14,107 nt of DNA from an uncultured Clostridia bacterium (GTDB taxonomy: Bacteria > Bacillota > Clostridia > Christensenellales > UBA1242). Position numbers and translations under genes: made by a program. Under the pieces are notes generated by a model. It worked only from the letters and a program-made list of their open reading frames with translations, did not search any database and was not told the DNA's origin. Positions 1 through 7,581 of the stretch are shown here, piece after piece; the stretch's first letter is position 1; each line of letters starts with the position of its first letter. The stretch spans positions 1 through 14,107 of the forward strand of contig CALWDV010000024.1 of the NCBI GenBank assembly GCA_944376785.1. Reading direction: 5' to 3'.

Positions 1-4
1 TTAA

Positions 5-1153
5 CTATGCCGAAACCTTTTTTGCGTGTTTTTTTATTTTAAAAACATTAAAATTAAAATCTTTTTGTTCATCTTTTGAAATATTTAACAAAATGCCAAC
101 TGCACCCATAAACACCATTAAACTTGTTCCACCTGCACTCATAAATGGCAAAGGAATGCCTGTTGGTGGAATTGAACCTGTTACAACTGCAATGTTAATT
201 AACAACTGAACAGCAATAACACTTGTTATTCCACCTGCCAAATAACAACCTAATCTATCTTTTGCATTAAGTGCAATTTTAACACCTTTCCAAATTACAA
301 CAGAATAAATTAAAATTACCAACACACAGCCAACAAAACCAAGTTCTTCACCAATTATGCTAAAAATGAAGTCGGATTCACTAAATGGCAAAAACAAATA
401 TTTTTGTCTGGAATTAAACAAACCAACACCAAACAAACCACCACTGCCCAAAGCATACAAACTTTGAATTAACTGAAAACCTTCTTCTTTTGGACTTGCC
501 CATGGGTCTAAAAACGCCATTAATCTTTGCAATCTATATGGTTCAATAATAATTAAAATTGGCACCAAACAAATGGCAGGAATTAAAATAATTAAAAAGT
601 GTTTTGCTCTCATGCCACCAATAATTAGCATTATTAACATAACACAGCCAACACAAAGTGTTACAGATAAATTTGGTTCTAACAAAATTAACAAGCAAAT
701 AACACCACCAACTGCCATAATTGGAACAATGCCCCAAAAAGTTTTTGTTTTATTATAATGTTTTGCTAAATAACAGGCAGAAAAAATAACAAAACCAAAC
801 TTTGCAACTTCACTGCTTTGCAAACTAAATCCACCAATGGTAATCCATCTGTTTGCACCCAAGTTGTTTTTTCCAAGACCTGGCACAAAAACCAACAGCA
901 AAAGCACAATGGAAATTGCAACCACCCACCACCTAAGCTTAACAAAGTTGGCATAGTTAAAATTAATGCAAAAAAGCATTACTGCAATTCCCATTAAAAA
1001 TCCAACAAGTTGTTTCTTTACAAAATAAAAACTATCGTCATATTTAATTTGTGCACTATATGATGATGCACTATAAATAAACACCATACCAAGCACAATA
1101 AGTAAAAAAACTAAACCAACTAAAACCCAATTCTTTTTTACTGTTTTTAACAT
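5..1153 (-). CDS. ftsW: FtsW/SpoVE-type SEDS peptidoglycan glycosyltransferase
   Basis: Polytopic membrane protein of 382 residues, a usual length for FtsW/SpoVE/RodA. It is expected to polymerise lipid II into glycan strands at the septum together with a class B penicillin-binding protein. Visible family motifs are GANRWI (99-104) followed by QSSE (112-115), the stretch from GSGG (237-240) to the catalytic-type aspartate D261 in SESDFIFSIIGEELG (258-272), and PPTGIPLPFMSAGG (329-342), which is typical of FtsW/SpoVE rather than RodA. The charged C-terminal tail is cytoplasmic. The ATG overlaps the murD stop by 7 nt (ATGTTAA), and only a weak GGTG precedes it, so translation is probably coupled to murD. 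The TAG stop is 4 nt from the window edge. Position last in the dcw run supports FtsW; SpoVE is the alternative if the organism sporulates. Confidence 0.95.
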   Translation of the reverse strand: MLKTVKKNWVLVGLVFLLIVLGMVFIYSASSYSAQIKYDDSFYFVKKQLVGFLMGIAVMLFCINFNYANFVKLRWWVVAISIVLLLLVFVPGLGKNNLGANRWITIGGFSLQSSEVAKFGFVIFSACYLAKHYNKTKTFWGIVPIMAVGGVICLLILLEPNLSVTLCVGCVMLIMLIIGGMRAKHFLIILIPAICLVPILIIIEPYRLQRLMAFLDPWASPKEEGFQLIQSLYALGSGGLFGVGLFNSRQKYLFLPFSESDFIFSIIGEELGFVGCVLVILIYSVVIWKGVKIALNAKDRLGCYLAGGITSVIAVQLLINIAVVTGSIPPTGIPLPFMSAGGTSLMVFMGAVGILLNISKDEQKDFNFNVFKIKKHAKKVSA

Positions 1154-2460
1154 ATTTCACCATTTAAATTTTGCATAGTGTTAATGTTTTTAATTTTACC
1201 AACAATTTGTTTAAAATAATTGCCACGTTCTATATAACTAGAAAACTCATCAAAACTTGCACATGCTGGTGACAATAAAACTGCATCACCACTTTTTGTT
1301 ATTTTACTTGCTTTAAAAATTGCACCCTTTAAATTTGGTTCAACAAATGTTTCAATTTTATTTTTACTAGATTTTGCAATTTTTTTTCTACTTTCACCAA
1401 ATGCAACAATTTTAGTAACATTTTGTGGCAAATGTTTCATTAAATCATCAAAATTTAAATTTTTGTTTTTGCCACCCAACAACAATGTTATTTGTGAAAA
1501 ATTTTTTAACTTATTTGTTGCTCCAATGGTTGCATGTAGATTTGTTGCTTTACTATCATCATAGTAACTAACATTATTTATTTTTGAAACAAATTCAACT
1601 CTGTGTTCTAAATTTTTAAATGAATTAATACCATTTAAAATTTCATTGTTATTAAGCCCAATAATTTTTAACACAGAAACAACTGCTAAAATATTTTCTA
1701 AATATGTAAAATTTTTTATTTCGCTTAAATCAAAAATTTCTTCTTCATTAAAAATAATTTTGTTATTTACAACATTACAATCTTTATTTAGCACTATTTG
1801 TTTTACTAAACAATCTTTCATACCATTTAATATTTCTGGCTGATTGTTAACAATGGCAAAACATTCTGCATTGCAATTTTTAAACAAACTTAGTTTTAAG
1901 TTAATGTAGTTTTCAAGTGTTTTATGCCTGTCAATATGATCTGCATCAACATTTAATAAAACACCAATATATGGTTTAAACTTATAAGTTGCTTCAAGTT
2001 GAAAAGAACTAACTTCCACAACAGCAAAATCTAATTTATCATAGTTTCTAACATCTGTTAATGGTTCTCCCACATTACCAAGTGCTTTTGCAGAGTAACC
2101 TGATGAATTTAAAATGTGTTCAATTAGTTTTGTTACTGTTGTTTTACCATTTGTTCCTGTAACTGCAATTATTGGATAAGGGCAAAGTAAATATCCAAAT
2201 TCAAGTTCAGATATCACCCTAATTCCTTCACTTTCAGCATACTTAATGTATTTATTAAAAATTGAAATAGCAGGAGAAATAACAATTAAATCAAATTTTT
2301 TAATATCTTCTTTTTTTAACTTAAATAAATATTTTCCTCCACCTAGTCCCATATTATCATCATAAATTTTATAGTTAACTTCCCACTCAATTAAAACTTT
2401 TTCAACTGCCTTACCAGAAGTTGAATATCCATAAATTAAAACATTTTTATATTTAAACAT
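1147..2460 (-). CDS. murD: UDP-N-acetylmuramoyl-L-alanine--D-glutamate ligase MurD
   Basis: Cytoplasmic Mur ligase that adds D-glutamate to UDP-MurNAc-L-Ala using ATP. I place the start at the ATG at 2460 (437 residues, MFKYKNVLIYGYSTSG), preceded by GAGG six nt upstream. The reading frame is open further upstream to 2499, but that part lies inside mraY and lacks a ribosome binding site. Motifs: P-loop TGTNGKTT (101-108), SSFQLE (151-156), NVDADHIDRH (170-179, the counterpart of the usual NLTxDHxDRH), EHRVE (285-289), DDSKATN (301-307) and LLSPACASFDEF (395-406), all classical for MurD. The GAGG overlaps the mraY stop codon, and the 3' end overlaps ftsW, so the gene sits in a tightly coupled operon. 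Confidence 0.96.
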   Translation of the reverse strand: MFKYKNVLIYGYSTSGKAVEKVLIEWEVNYKIYDDNMGLGGGKYLFKLKKEDIKKFDLIVISPAISIFNKYIKYAESEGIRVISELEFGYLLCPYPIIAVTGTNGKTTVTKLIEHILNSSGYSAKALGNVGEPLTDVRNYDKLDFAVVEVSSFQLEATYKFKPYIGVLLNVDADHIDRHKTLENYINLKLSLFKNCNAECFAIVNNQPEILNGMKDCLVKQIVLNKDCNVVNNKIIFNEEEIFDLSEIKNFTYLENILAVVSVLKIIGLNNNEILNGINSFKNLEHRVEFVSKINNVSYYDDSKATNLHATIGATNKLKNFSQITLLLGGKNKNLNFDDLMKHLPQNVTKIVAFGESRKKIAKSSKNKIETFVEPNLKGAIFKASKITKSGDAVLLSPACASFDEFSSYIERGNYFKQIVGKIKNINTMQNLNGEIC

Positions 2461-2468
2461 TTTTCGCC

Positions 2469-3470
2469 TCACATTGTTAACAAAATTGTTCCAACACAAA
2501 TAACTATTGTTATTATTATATATATGGCAACAATCTTAGTTTCATAACAACCTTTTTTTTCAAAATGATGATGTAATGGTGCCATAAGAAAAATTCTTTT
2601 TTTTGTTGCTTTAAAATAAAGAACTTGCAAAATAACACTAACAGCCGACAAAACAAACATTAATCCCAAAATTGGAATTAACAAATAAAATTTTGTTACA
2701 GAACAAACTGCTGCAATAAAACCACCTAGTGCTAGTGAGCCTGTGTCTCCCATAAAAATTTTTGCAGGGTGTGAATTAAAACATAAAAAAGCAAGTAAGC
2801 TTCCACTAACACCACCCACCAAATTTAAAACATTTTTAAGTTCTAAAATGTATGCAGGGTTTTCACCTGCATATTCAAGGCTAACAATATAGTTATTTAA
2901 CAAAACCATAAAACCAACAAAAAACACAAAACTAACCCCACCAGCTAGTCCATCTAAACCATCGGTTAAATTAACAGCATTTGTTGTTGCAAGAAAAATA
3001 AAAATTACAAATGGAATAATAAACACACCAAAATTTAATTCATAATTTGTGAAAGGAATTAAAACATTGCCACCACAAAAAACATTTAAATAAATGAACA
3101 CACTCATTAAAACTGCAATACCAACTTGTCCAATTATTTTTTGATATGGTTTTAAACCAAGGTTGTGTTTAAATTTTACTTTAATAAAATCATCTAAAAA
3201 TCCAAGTGTACCATAGCCCAACAAACACGCCAAACAAACAGTTGCAAGTTTCATGTTTGCATTTAAAAAACATAAAAAACAAACAACACCACCCAGCAAA
3301 AAAATTAGTCCACCCATGGTTGGTGTTCCACTTTTATTTATGTGTGCCTCAACATAATTTAAAATTGGTTGTCCACCTTTTAACTTATTAATTAATTTAA
3401 TAATTAGTGGTGCAATTATAACACAAAATAAAAATCCAATTAAAAAACTAAATAACGCTGTTGTCAACAC
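2469..3470 (-). CDS. mraY: Phospho-N-acetylmuramoyl-pentapeptide transferase MraY
   Basis: Integral membrane enzyme of 333 residues that transfers phospho-MurNAc-pentapeptide to undecaprenyl phosphate to make lipid I. Family motifs are PTMGG (50-54), the DDF aspartate pair (D93, D94), NAVNLTDGLDGLAGG (164-178), the catalytic-type aspartate D242 in FMGDTGSLALGG, and the APLHHHFE loop (297-304). About ten hydrophobic segments are visible. The start is a GTG at 3470 only 3 nt after GGAG. The next codon is a TTG with a 6-nt spacing, so the true start could be one codon later. Its 5' end overlaps the murE 3' end by 23 nt, which is unusual because murF commonly separates these two genes. It ends in TGA, which indicates that TGA is a stop codon here. 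Confidence 0.96.
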   Translation of the reverse strand: MLTTALFSFLIGFLFCVIIAPLIIKLINKLKGGQPILNYVEAHINKSGTPTMGGLIFLLGGVVCFLCFLNANMKLATVCLACLLGYGTLGFLDDFIKVKFKHNLGLKPYQKIIGQVGIAVLMSVFIYLNVFCGGNVLIPFTNYELNFGVFIIPFVIFIFLATTNAVNLTDGLDGLAGGVSFVFFVGFMVLLNNYIVSLEYAGENPAYILELKNVLNLVGGVSGSLLAFLCFNSHPAKIFMGDTGSLALGGFIAAVCSVTKFYLLIPILGLMFVLSAVSVILQVLYFKATKKRIFLMAPLHHHFEKKGCYETKIVAIYIIITIVICVGTILLTM

Positions 3471-4923
3471 TATCTCCTTTTTTCACGTTGTAAAATTCTT
3501 CAATACATTTTTCCACGCATTTTAAATCGCTGTGTGGAACTTTTACTCCATTAATTAAATTAGAAGTTTCTGCACCTTTACCCAAAATTAAAAGTGTGTC
3601 GTTTTCTTTTAAAAGCAAAAATGCTTTGCTTATTGCTTTTTCTCTGTTAAAAACTTTTTCGTATGGCACACTAACATTTTTTGTAATATCATCACAAACC
3701 ACATCAAGATTTTCAAAATTAATATTGTCAGTTGTAATAATTAAGTAATCAGAAAACTTACTTGCAATTTCTCCCATTTCAATTCTTTTTTGTGAATCGG
3801 AATATCCAACACAACCAAACAACGTAATAATTTTTCCACCTTTTCTTAAAGATTTAACTTCACTTAAAATATTAAAAAATCCATCTGGCGTGTGTGCAAA
3901 ATCAACAATGATTAATTTGTTTAAATCTAAAATAAACTTGTTAAATCTGCCTGGAATTTGTTTTAAGTTTTTAAGCCCTGCTTTAATGTTTTCAACACTA
4001 ACACCTAAACAATATGCACTTGTTATTCCTGCTAAAATATTATAAACATTGTAAAGACCAACTAAACTAGAACTAACTTCAATAATTTCATCCATAACAT
4101 TAGCACAAAAATTTAAACCCATAATTGAATTATTAATATCAACTGCAAAACTATCGGCAGGATTTTTTAAACCATAGCTAATAACTGGAACATTGCTTTT
4201 TAAAACTTTTATGCCATAGTCATCATCAACATTTGTTATTGCCAAATTTGTATTTAAGGAATTAATAAAATTAAGTTTTGTGTTAGCATACTCTTCCATT
4301 GTTTTAAAGTAATCTAAATGTTCATTTGTTAAATTTGAAAAAATAATTTGTTCAGCTTTAATTCCTGCAAGTTTGTTTAACTTTATTGCATGTGCACTTG
4401 CTTCCATAACCACAACTTGAACACCCAACTTTTTTAATTGTAAAAAATAATAATGCAAATCGGTGGGGTCAGGAGTTGTTAAACCATAGTAAAGTTGTTT
4501 GTTGTCATAAAATATACCATTAGTGCCAATTAATGCACATTTTGTTTTATTTTGTTGTAATATATTGTACAAAATGTAAGATATTGAAGTTTTACCATTT
4601 GTTCCTGTTACCATAATAATTTTTAAGTTATCACAAGCCGAGTCATAAAAGTTTTTGCAAATAAGTGATAATGCAACACGTGAATTTTCAACCACAATTA
4701 ACGGAACTAAAACATCTAATTTTTCTTCACTAACACAAGCAACTGCTCCATTTTTTATTGCTTCAAAAACATAATCACTTCCATTTTTTGTTCCTTTTAA
4801 GCAAACAAACAAATCACCTTTTTTAACATCTTTTGAATTAAACTTAATTCCTAAAATGTTTGGGTTGTTATTATTTAAAACATCTTTAACATTTATGTTT
4901 TTAATTAAATTACTAAGTAACAT
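3448..4923 (-). CDS. murE: MurE: UDP-MurNAc-L-Ala-D-Glu--diamino acid ligase, third-residue specificity uncertain
   Basis: Mur ligase of 491 residues that adds the third (diamino) residue to the peptidoglycan stem peptide. Motifs: P-loop TGTNGKTS (106-113), TTPDPTDLHYY (149-159), HLDYF (202-206), the carbamylated-type lysine in NTKLNF (K216), and DFAHTPDG (341-348). The specificity loop, DNPR in meso-diaminopimelate enzymes such as E. coli MurE, reads DNIN here (399-402). The later GKGHE motif reads GKGAE (448-452). Loss of the arginine argues against meso-DAP, but I cannot say whether lysine, ornithine or another amino acid is used. The ATG at 4923 follows AAAGGAAA about 7 nt upstream. It is the first gene after a terminator and heads the murE-mraY-murD-ftsW run. 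Confidence 0.94.
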   Translation of the reverse strand: MLLSNLIKNINVKDVLNNNNPNILGIKFNSKDVKKGDLFVCLKGTKNGSDYVFEAIKNGAVACVSEEKLDVLVPLIVVENSRVALSLICKNFYDSACDNLKIIMVTGTNGKTSISYILYNILQQNKTKCALIGTNGIFYDNKQLYYGLTTPDPTDLHYYFLQLKKLGVQVVVMEASAHAIKLNKLAGIKAEQIIFSNLTNEHLDYFKTMEEYANTKLNFINSLNTNLAITNVDDDYGIKVLKSNVPVISYGLKNPADSFAVDINNSIMGLNFCANVMDEIIEVSSSLVGLYNVYNILAGITSAYCLGVSVENIKAGLKNLKQIPGRFNKFILDLNKLIIVDFAHTPDGFFNILSEVKSLRKGGKIITLFGCVGYSDSQKRIEMGEIASKFSDYLIITTDNINFENLDVVCDDITKNVSVPYEKVFNREKAISKAFLLLKENDTLLILGKGAETSNLINGVKVPHSDLKCVEKCIEEFYNVKKGDSVDNSVI

Positions 4924-4959
4924 AAAACTTTCCTTTTTATTTTTTTAATATATTAATAC

Positions 4960-4989
4960 ATATTAATTTTAAAAAAGTTATTATTACAA
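4960..4989 (-). promoter_or_regulatory. Candidate promoter of murE
   Basis: On the minus strand TTGTAA (4984-4989) and TAATAT (4960-4965) are separated by 18 bp and lie between the ftsI terminator and murE. TTGTAA is also the -35 hexamer of the mraZ promoter. A promoter is expected here because the terminator upstream should stop read-through. The -10 overlaps a small inverted repeat, ATTAATA-CA-TATTAAT (4952-4967). The region is almost pure A/T, so chance matches are likely. Confidence 0.35.
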
Positions 4990-5000
4990 ATTAAGACAAA

Positions 5001-5039
5001 AAATAAAATGTAAAACTTTCATAATTTTACATTTTATTT
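5001..5039 (-). terminator. Intrinsic terminator after ftsI
   Basis: Perfect 15-bp stem (AAATAAAATGTAAAA, 5001-5015, with 5025-5039) around a 9-nt loop, 14 nt beyond the transpeptidase stop codon. On the minus strand the stem ends in ATTT and runs into TTTG, giving a short U-rich tail. It separates ftsI from murE. The stem is mostly A-U, so it may be leaky. Confidence 0.7.
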
Positions 5040-5052
5040 GTTTTTTCTTATT

Positions 5053-6960
5053 TTATGTGTTTAATATTACAATAGAATTTTTAAAAACATATGTGTTTGG
5101 TGGTGGGGTTTGACTTGTAACATATTCTCCCTCTCCTGCAATTTCATATTGCAATCCTAAACTAGAAAGCAAAGCCACTGCCTTAGTTAAACTTAAACCA
5201 ACCAAGTTTGGCATTAATATATTTTTTTCAAGTAGTTTTTCATCTTCTTCCACATTTTCAGTTGGTGCATAGTTTTTATATTTTATTATTCCTTCAAAAA
5301 TTAATTTTGCATAAGGTGTTGCAACAACAGAACCAAAATAATTTCCTGCACTTGGTTCATCGGCAATAACTAAAACAACATATTCTGGTTTGTCTGCTGG
5401 AAATGCTCCAACAAACGATGAAACATATTTTTGAACAATTTTTCCATCTTCATATTTTTGGCTGGTTCCTGTTTTTCCACTTACTCTATAACCCGGAATA
5501 AACGCATTAATTGCATTACTTTTTGTTACAACTTTTTCAAGCATTTCACGAATTTGTGCACTTGTTTGTTCGCTTATTGTTTCATTTAACACTGTTGGAG
5601 TGTTTCTTGAAACAACCTTGCCATTAACATCAGTTATTTCCTTAATAAAACATGGTTTATAAAGTTTTCCACCATTAACAACACTGCAAATTGCATTGAT
5701 TAATTGAATTGGACTAACTGCAACTGCCTGACCAAATCCCATTCTGGCAAGGTCAACTTTTTTAACACTTTCTTGATTCATTAAAATTCCACTTGCTTCA
5801 CCCAAAAAATCAACTCCCAAAGTGTTTCCAAAACCATATTTTTCAAAATATTCATACATTGTTTCTGTGCCCAATCTTAATGCCAAATCAACAAACACAC
5901 TGTTACAACTGTTGCAAAGTCCATCTGTCATTGTTTGTTGTCCGTGTCCAATTAATTTCCAACACTTAATTTTTTCACCATCAACAATTCTATATCCGGG
6001 GTCATAAAAACTTTCGTTTGGATTGGTAACTTTTTCTTCCAATGCAGTTGCAGTTGTTAAAACTTTAAATGTTGAGCCCGGCTCATACACATCAACAATA
6101 CTTAAATTTCTTGCATTATTTAAAAGTTCTTCAACATTATCACGTGGTGGATTGTTAAGGTCAAAACTTGGTTTACTGCTCATTGCCACAATTTCACCTG
6201 TGTTGGGATTCATAACAATGGCTGTTGCAGTTTTAGGTTTTTGTTCTTCACATAAAACTTTTAAAGCATCTTCAACAATTTGTTGAATGTTAACATCAAT
6301 TGTTAATGTAACATTGCAACCATCAACAGAAGGAATGTAAGTGCTTAAAGTGTTATCAATTTTAACACCATTAACATCACTTTCTTCTAGTGCATAACCT
6401 TTAACACCTTGCAAATATTTGTCGGCATAAAGTTCAATTCCAGATTGTCCAACATTGTCAATGGTTGTAAAACCTAAAACTTGTGTTAACAAATCGCCAT
6501 AAGGATAATATCTTTTATTGTTTTCACTAAGCAACACACCTTTTAAATTAGCATCAATAATTTTTTTTGCAGAAACATCATCAAGTTGCAATTTAATTAA
6601 AACTTCACTAATGGTTGTGTTAGTAACCTTTTTAAATGTGTCTTCATAGTTTAATCCAATTACTTGTGATAATAATTGTGCAACTTTAACAGGTTTTTCA
6701 ACCATACTTGCTCTAACATAAACATCATAACTTGAATAACTTTCAGCCAAACTAGCACCATTAACATCTGTAATGTTTCCACGTTTTGCATTAATTGGCA
6801 AATCACGTGTCCACTGACTTGCAGCTTTTTTAGTTAACCAGTCACTTTGAATAATTTGAATAATAAATAATCTTATTATTAAAGCAAAAAAAATTGAGAT
6901 TACAAGCAAAAAAATTGCTAACAATCTCTTTTGTAAACTAAATATTGAATTGTTAAACAC
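5053..6960 (-). CDS. ftsI: Class B penicillin-binding protein (FtsI / PBP2B / SpoVD type) with one PASTA domain
   Basis: Septal peptidoglycan transpeptidase of 635 residues. Order of parts: short cytoplasmic N-terminus, one membrane anchor (about 13-36), dimerisation domain beginning with the typical AKRGNITDVNG (58-68), transpeptidase domain with STFK (S296, K299), SCN (351-353) and KTG (496-498), a linker, and one PASTA domain (about 583-635). One PASTA domain and this length resemble SpoVD more than the two-PASTA PBP2B of Bacillus. As the only transpeptidase gene in this dcw cluster it may still serve vegetative division with FtsW. The start is GTG at 6960, preceded by GGAGG at 6-nt spacing; that GGAGG can be buried in a hairpin. 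A terminator follows. The symbol is by position; spoVD is a fair alternative. Confidence 0.93.
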   Translation of the reverse strand: MFNNSIFSLQKRLLAIFLLVISIFFALIIRLFIIQIIQSDWLTKKAASQWTRDLPINAKRGNITDVNGASLAESYSSYDVYVRASMVEKPVKVAQLLSQVIGLNYEDTFKKVTNTTISEVLIKLQLDDVSAKKIIDANLKGVLLSENNKRYYPYGDLLTQVLGFTTIDNVGQSGIELYADKYLQGVKGYALEESDVNGVKIDNTLSTYIPSVDGCNVTLTIDVNIQQIVEDALKVLCEEQKPKTATAIVMNPNTGEIVAMSSKPSFDLNNPPRDNVEELLNNARNLSIVDVYEPGSTFKVLTTATALEEKVTNPNESFYDPGYRIVDGEKIKCWKLIGHGQQTMTDGLCNSCNSVFVDLALRLGTETMYEYFEKYGFGNTLGVDFLGEASGILMNQESVKKVDLARMGFGQAVAVSPIQLINAICSVVNGGKLYKPCFIKEITDVNGKVVSRNTPTVLNETISEQTSAQIREMLEKVVTKSNAINAFIPGYRVSGKTGTSQKYEDGKIVQKYVSSFVGAFPADKPEYVVLVIADEPSAGNYFGSVVATPYAKLIFEGIIKYKNYAPTENVEEDEKLLEKNILMPNLVGLSLTKAVALLSSLGLQYEIAGEGEYVTSQTPPPNTYVFKNSIVILNT

Positions 6961-6966
6961 TTTTAT

Positions 6967-7064
6967 CCTCCAAAAAAATTTTGGAAGGTGAAAACATTTT
7001 TTATTAAAATTGTTTTATCAACAAATATTTAACATCTTCCTTAAAACAATTTTATGTTTTAAGG
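6967..7064 (-). promoter_or_regulatory. Structured leader of ftsI with a sequestered ribosome binding site
   Basis: Three pairings are visible in the 126-nt gap upstream of ftsI. First, CCTTCCAAAA (6979-6988) can fold on TTTTGGAGG, closing all five bases of the GGAGG (6967-6971) with a single bulged U and a 3-nt loop. Second, TAAAATTGTTTTA (7005-7017) is a perfect 13-bp complement of 7042-7054. Third, CCTTAAAAC (7056-7064) pairs perfectly with 7039-7047 and competes with the second stem. The segment GGAAG (7036-7040) could pair with the anti-ribosome-site CTTCC. None of the stems has a U-tract, so these do not look like terminators. Translational control is inference. Confidence 0.4.
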
Positions 7065-7086
7065 CACTTGTTTTATTACAAATTAA

Positions 7087-7404
7087 TTAAATAATAACTA
7101 AAAATGTTATAAGTAAACTAACCATAACTCCACCAATAAAATAATATTTTAGCCAAGGTTTTCTTTTTAGTTTTGGTTTTGAAACTCTTGTTTCATTAGT
7201 TTTAATTTGATTTATTTTTGTTAAATCTTCACTAGTTAGTTTAATAGAATTAAATTCATCACACAAATCATCAATTTTTTTAGAATGATAAGTTAACTTA
7301 TTGTTTTGATATGTTTGTGTTTTGTTTAATTGGGAATTATTATTTTGAAAATTTGCTTGCTTGGTTTCTTTTTCTTTTACTATTGTTCTACTATAATCTG
7401 ACAT
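7087..7404 (-). CDS. Short tail-anchored paralog of the FtsL-like protein
   Basis: Protein of 105 residues, not recognised from any named family. Its cytoplasmic part resembles the N-terminus of the FtsL-like protein encoded just upstream (7582-8166). Both begin with MxxYxR, followed by (I/V)(V/L)KExET at residues 8-14. Both then have QLNK (25-28 here), SKK(I/L) (41-44), DL(C/Y)(D/N)EF (46-51) and SI. It ends in a hydrophobic segment (about 87-105) preceded by basic KPKLKRKPWLK. It stops there, so it has no extracellular coiled coil. It is therefore a predicted tail-anchored membrane protein, cytoplasm-facing, that keeps only the shared motif. ATG with a GAGGT site 8 nt upstream. The stop is clean and there is no sign of a frameshifted remainder. 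A role in division is inferred only from context and similarity. Confidence 0.85.
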   Translation of the reverse strand: MSDYSRTIVKEKETKQANFQNNNSQLNKTQTYQNNKLTYHSKKIDDLCDEFNSIKLTSEDLTKINQIKTNETRVSKPKLKRKPWLKYYFIGGVMVSLLITFLVII

Positions 7405-7432
7405 ATTAATTACCTCATAACTTTAAATTTTT

Positions 7433-7466
7433 AGAATAAAAAACTTTAAGAACTTATTTTTATTCT
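7433..7466 (-). other. Hairpin in the leader of the short FtsL paralog
   Basis: AGAATAAAAA (7433-7442) is perfectly complementary to 7457-7466, with a 14-nt loop, in the untranslated region upstream of the 105-residue gene. No U-tract follows it in the direction of transcription. Function unknown; with an A-U-only core it may be fortuitous. Confidence 0.3.
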
Positions 7467-7491
7467 TACCCTTTTCCCCTTATTAAAATAC

Positions 7492-7527
7492 TAGTTAAAG
7501 TTTAACTATTAATTTGTTTTTAAACAA
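7492..7527 (-). promoter_or_regulatory. Candidate promoter and operator-like inverted repeat for the 105-residue gene
   Basis: On the minus strand TTGTTT (7522-7527) and TAAACT (7499-7504) are 17 bp apart, just after the terminator of the FtsL-like gene. A perfect inverted repeat, TAGTTAAA-G-TTTAACTA (7492-7508), covers the -10 and the expected start of transcription. The -10 hexamer and the adjacent TTTAACTATTAAT are shared with the promoter at 13575-13603. The hexamers themselves are weak matches to consensus. Confidence 0.4.
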
Positions 7528-7569
7528 AAAAAGAGATTGTAAGCATATTATTGCCAACAATCTTTTTTA
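7524..7569 (-). terminator. Intrinsic terminator after the FtsL-like gene
   Basis: AGATTGT (7534-7540) pairs with ACAATCT (7557-7563) around a 16-nt loop, flanked by A/T runs that extend the stem. On the minus strand the stem is followed by CTTTTTTTGTTT, a convincing U-tract. It lies 18 nt after the stop of the 194-residue gene and separates mraZ-rsmH-ftsL from the rest of the dcw cluster. Confidence 0.75.
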
Positions 7570-7581
7570 TTTTATAAATGA

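Noticed and set aside
2461..2499. Longer murD start giving 13 extra residues
   Set aside because: These codons lie within the mraY 3' end and have no ribosome binding site, while the ATG at 2460 has GAGG at 6 nt and gives the normal MurD N-terminus.
4945..4967. Palindromes TTAATATATTAA and ATTAATA-CA-TATTAAT upstream of murE as an operator
   Set aside because: They contain almost only A and T, and such symmetry is expected by chance in this composition; noted only in the promoter entry.
7087..7404. The 105-residue gene as a truncated pseudogene of the FtsL-like gene
   Set aside because: It has a good ribosome binding site, a diverged but motif-conserving sequence and a complete membrane segment, and no coiled-coil remnant follows its stop codon.
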